A stretch of DNA of 8,619 bases, from NCBI GenBank assembly GCA_019347785.1, contig JAHWKQ010000081.1, positions 1 to 8,619 of the forward strand, written 5' to 3'. Position 1 is the first letter of the stretch; every line of letters starts with the position of its first letter. The notes under the pieces were generated by a model. It was not told where the DNA came from. It did not search any database and saw only the letters and a list, made by a program, of their open reading frames with translations. The position numbers were made by a program, and so were the translations under genes. The stretch comes from Actinomycetota bacterium. GTDB taxonomy: Bacteria > Actinomycetota > Nitriliruptoria > Euzebyales > Egibacteraceae. Of this stretch, positions 6,872 through 8,619 are shown in pieces.

Positions 6872-7672
6872 TCAGGCGACCCTGCGGTAGCGGCGCACGG
6901 ACAGTGGCACGAAGACGAGCAGGATCACCGCGACCCACGCCAGGGCCCGCCACACGTGCGTCGCCGTCGGCCCGCCCAGGCACAGGGCCCGCAGCGCGTC
7001 GATCGTGACGCTGATCGGCTGCACCTCCGCGAACGCCTGCAGCCAGCCCGGCATCGAGGCGACGGGAACGAAGGCGGAGCTGGCGAACACCAGCGGGAAC
7101 AGCCAGATGAAGCCGGCCGCCTGCGCGGCCTCGACGTTGCCGACGGACAGCACGATGAAGGCCTGCACCCAGCAGAAGGCGAGGCCGAACAGCACGGCCA
7201 GCGCCAGGGCCCCGACCGCGGGGAGGAGGCCGGCGTGGAAGCGGAAGCCCACGAGCGCTCCCACGCCGGTCATGAGCAGCACGACGAACACGTTGCGGAC
7301 GGTGTCGCCCAGCGTCCGGCCGGCCAGCACGGCCGAGCGGGCCATCGGCAGCGAGCGGAAGCGGTCGACCATGCCCCGCGACAGGTCCTCGGCCAGCCCG
7401 ACGCCGGTCTGCGTCGCGCCGAAGACCACTGTCTGCACGAAGATGCCGGGGATGAGGTAGTCGATGTAGCTGTCGGCGGGCACGTCGATCGCCCCGCCGA
7501 ACACGTAGGTGAACAACAGCACGAACATCACCGGCTGCACCGTGGAGAAGACGAGCAGGTTGGGCAGGCGCAGGTAGCGCAGCAGGTTGCGCCGGGCCAT
7601 GACGAGGGTGTCCGAGACCGTCCAGGCGAAGCGCTGGCGCGCACCGGGGGCCGTGACCGGCATGGCGCTCAT
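6872..7672 (-). CDS. ABC-2 type transporter permease, DrrB-like
   Basis: Integral membrane subunit of an ABC exporter, 266 residues, the usual length for the DrrB/ABC-2 family. About six hydrophobic segments can be placed at roughly 39-58, 74-92, 123-143, 150-176, 187-206 and 244-258. The cytoplasmic N-terminus has the amphipathic stretch DTLVMARRNLLRYLRLPNLL, and the stretch DLSRGMVDRFRSLPMARSAV (96-115) after the second segment is typical of DrrB-like permeases and probably contacts the ATPase. The tail SVRRYRRVA is basic. I chose the ATG at 7672 because it overlaps the ATPase stop as ATGA, a standard translationally coupled arrangement; a second ATG lies three codons in. With the ATPase it should form a homodimeric exporter for a hydrophobic compound, drug or lipid. 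Substrate cannot be told, and no antibiotic biosynthesis gene lies in the window. The gene converges on the GH5 gene. Confidence 0.93.
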   Translation of the reverse strand: MSAMPVTAPGARQRFAWTVSDTLVMARRNLLRYLRLPNLLVFSTVQPVMFVLLFTYVFGGAIDVPADSYIDYLIPGIFVQTVVFGATQTGVGLAEDLSRGMVDRFRSLPMARSAVLAGRTLGDTVRNVFVVLLMTGVGALVGFRFHAGLLPAVGALALAVLFGLAFCWVQAFIVLSVGNVEAAQAAGFIWLFPLVFASSAFVPVASMPGWLQAFAEVQPISVTIDALRALCLGGPTATHVWRALAWVAVILLVFVPLSVRRYRRVA

Positions 7673-8619
7673 GGCCGTCCCGCGCTTCGCCGCGCCGGCA
7701 CCTGCCCGTCCCCCGCCGGGTCGCCCCCCGCGGCCGCGTGCCCGGTGAGGGCCATGAACACGTCGTCCAGCGACGGCCCGCGCAGCGCCAGGTCCGCGAC
7801 GGCGACATCGGAGGCGTCGAGGCGGCGGACCGCCTCGGCCAGCACGGTCGTGCCGCCGCGCACCGGCAGGGTGACCAACCCCGTCTCCGGGCTGGCGGTG
7901 GGCGACGCGGCGCCCAGGCCGGCGATGGCCCGCACGGCCGTGCCCGTCCGGTCGCGCTCGACGACCCGCAGCTCCAGGACCTCCCCGCCGACCCGGGACT
8001 TCAGCTGCGACGCGGTGCCCTCGGCGATCACCCGGCCGTCGTCGATCACGGCGATGTCGTCGGCCAGCCGGTCGGCCTCCTCCAGGTACTGGGTCGTCAG
8101 CAGCAAGGTGGTGCCCTCGCCGACGAGCTGCTTGATGACGTCCCACATCCCGAGGCGGCTCCGGGGGTCCAGACCGGTGGTCGGCTCGTCGAGGAACAGC
8201 ACGGCCGGCCGTCCCACCAGGCTCGCCCCCAGGTCCAGCCTGCGCCGCATGCCGCCCGAGTACGTCCTCACGGTCCGGTGGGCGGCGTCGGTGAGCTCGA
8301 AGCGCTCCAGCACCTCGTCGGCCCGCCGGCGGGCCTCGACCCTGCCGATGTGGTACAGCCGGCCCACCATCTCCAGGTTCTCACGGCCCGTCAGGTTCTC
8401 GTCGACGGCGGCGTACTGGCCCGCCAGGCCGACGACCGCGCGCAGCGCGGCGGCGTCGCGGACGACATCGTGGCCGGCGACCTCGGCGTGTCCCGCGTCC
8501 GGCGCCAGCAGCGTCGTCAGGATGCGCACCATGGTCGTCTTGCCCGCCCCGTTCGGGCCCAGAAGGCCGAGGACCGTGCCGGCGGGAACGTCCAGGTCCA
8601 CGTCCCGCAGGGCGCGGAC
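7669..8619 (-). CDS. DrrA-like ABC transporter ATP-binding protein, N-terminus cut by window edge
   Basis: Cytoplasmic ATPase subunit that powers the DrrB-like permease encoded next. The frame is open to the right edge (VRALRDVDLDVPAG), and families of this kind start about 15-20 residues further upstream, so 316 of roughly 330 residues are seen. Counting from the first visible residue: Walker A GPNGAGKT (21-28), Q-loop glutamine at 68 in AGQYAAVDENLTGRENL, signature YSGGMRRRLDL (120-130), Walker B VLFLDEP (140-146), D-loop GLDPRSR. The switch histidine is replaced by glutamine (Q177, in LLTTQYLEEADRLA), which is characteristic of the DrrA branch. A C-terminal DrrA-type domain follows, ending in LRGPSLDDVFMALTG (279-293) and a Gly/Pro/Arg-rich tail. 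An internal GTG at 8601 is not the true start because it would remove the first strand of the fold. The stop overlaps the permease ATG by 4 bases. Confidence 0.94.
   Translation of the reverse strand, partial: VRALRDVDLDVPAGTVLGLLGPNGAGKTTMVRILTTLLAPDAGHAEVAGHDVVRDAAALRAVVGLAGQYAAVDENLTGRENLEMVGRLYHIGRVEARRRADEVLERFELTDAAHRTVRTYSGGMRRRLDLGASLVGRPAVLFLDEPTTGLDPRSRLGMWDVIKQLVGEGTTLLLTTQYLEEADRLADDIAVIDDGRVIAEGTASQLKSRVGGEVLELRVVERDRTGTAVRAIAGLGAASPTASPETGLVTLPVRGGTTVLAEAVRRLDASDVAVADLALRGPSLDDVFMALTGHAAAGGDPAGDGQVPARRSAGRP

Noticed and set aside
7673..8146. Extension of the permease frame to 8146
   Set aside because: It runs out of frame through the ATPase gene and is Arg/Gly-rich; the ATGA overlap at 7672 explains the true start.

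Overview
This is a very GC-rich, almost fully coding window. Start codons include TTG and GTG, the shadow reading frames are long and stop-free, and the protein families present (actinobacterial-type PepN, a SURF1-like protein, a DrrA/DrrB ABC pair) point to a member of the Actinomycetota. I cannot place it more finely without searches. No RNA gene, CRISPR array, insertion sequence or phage gene is visible. No gap between genes exceeds about 71 bases.

Layout. Four genes run leftward: a short-chain dehydrogenase/reductase (4895-4107), a DkgB-like aldo/keto reductase (4051-3233), a SURF1-family membrane protein (3175-2372) and aminopeptidase N (2300 to beyond base 1). The gaps are 55, 57 and 71 bases, so they may share transcripts, but they do not form an evident single pathway. 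Divergent from them, across a 70-base promoter region, a 625-residue family GH5 glycosidase runs rightward (4966-6843). It resembles the glucosylceramidase/steryl-glucosidase branch (GH5_12-like). It converges on a leftward ABC exporter pair: a DrrB-like permease (7672-6872) whose start overlaps by 4 bases the stop of a DrrA-like ATPase (8619-7669, start beyond the right edge). A GC-rich hairpin sits in the 28-base convergent gap.

How the genes relate. The only firmly coupled pair is the ABC ATPase and permease, which should form one drug/lipid exporter. PepN (cytosolic peptide turnover) and SURF1 (cytochrome oxidase assembly) are housekeeping. The two reductases are generic NAD(P)H oxidoreductases with unknown substrates. 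The GH5 enzyme is the most unusual gene: it has no signal peptide, and its motifs match enzymes that cleave glucose from membrane glycolipids. I do not see a clear novel multi-gene system. The best leads are the GH5 enzyme, its in-frame 10-codon duplication, and a palindrome/direct-repeat pair in the divergent promoter region.
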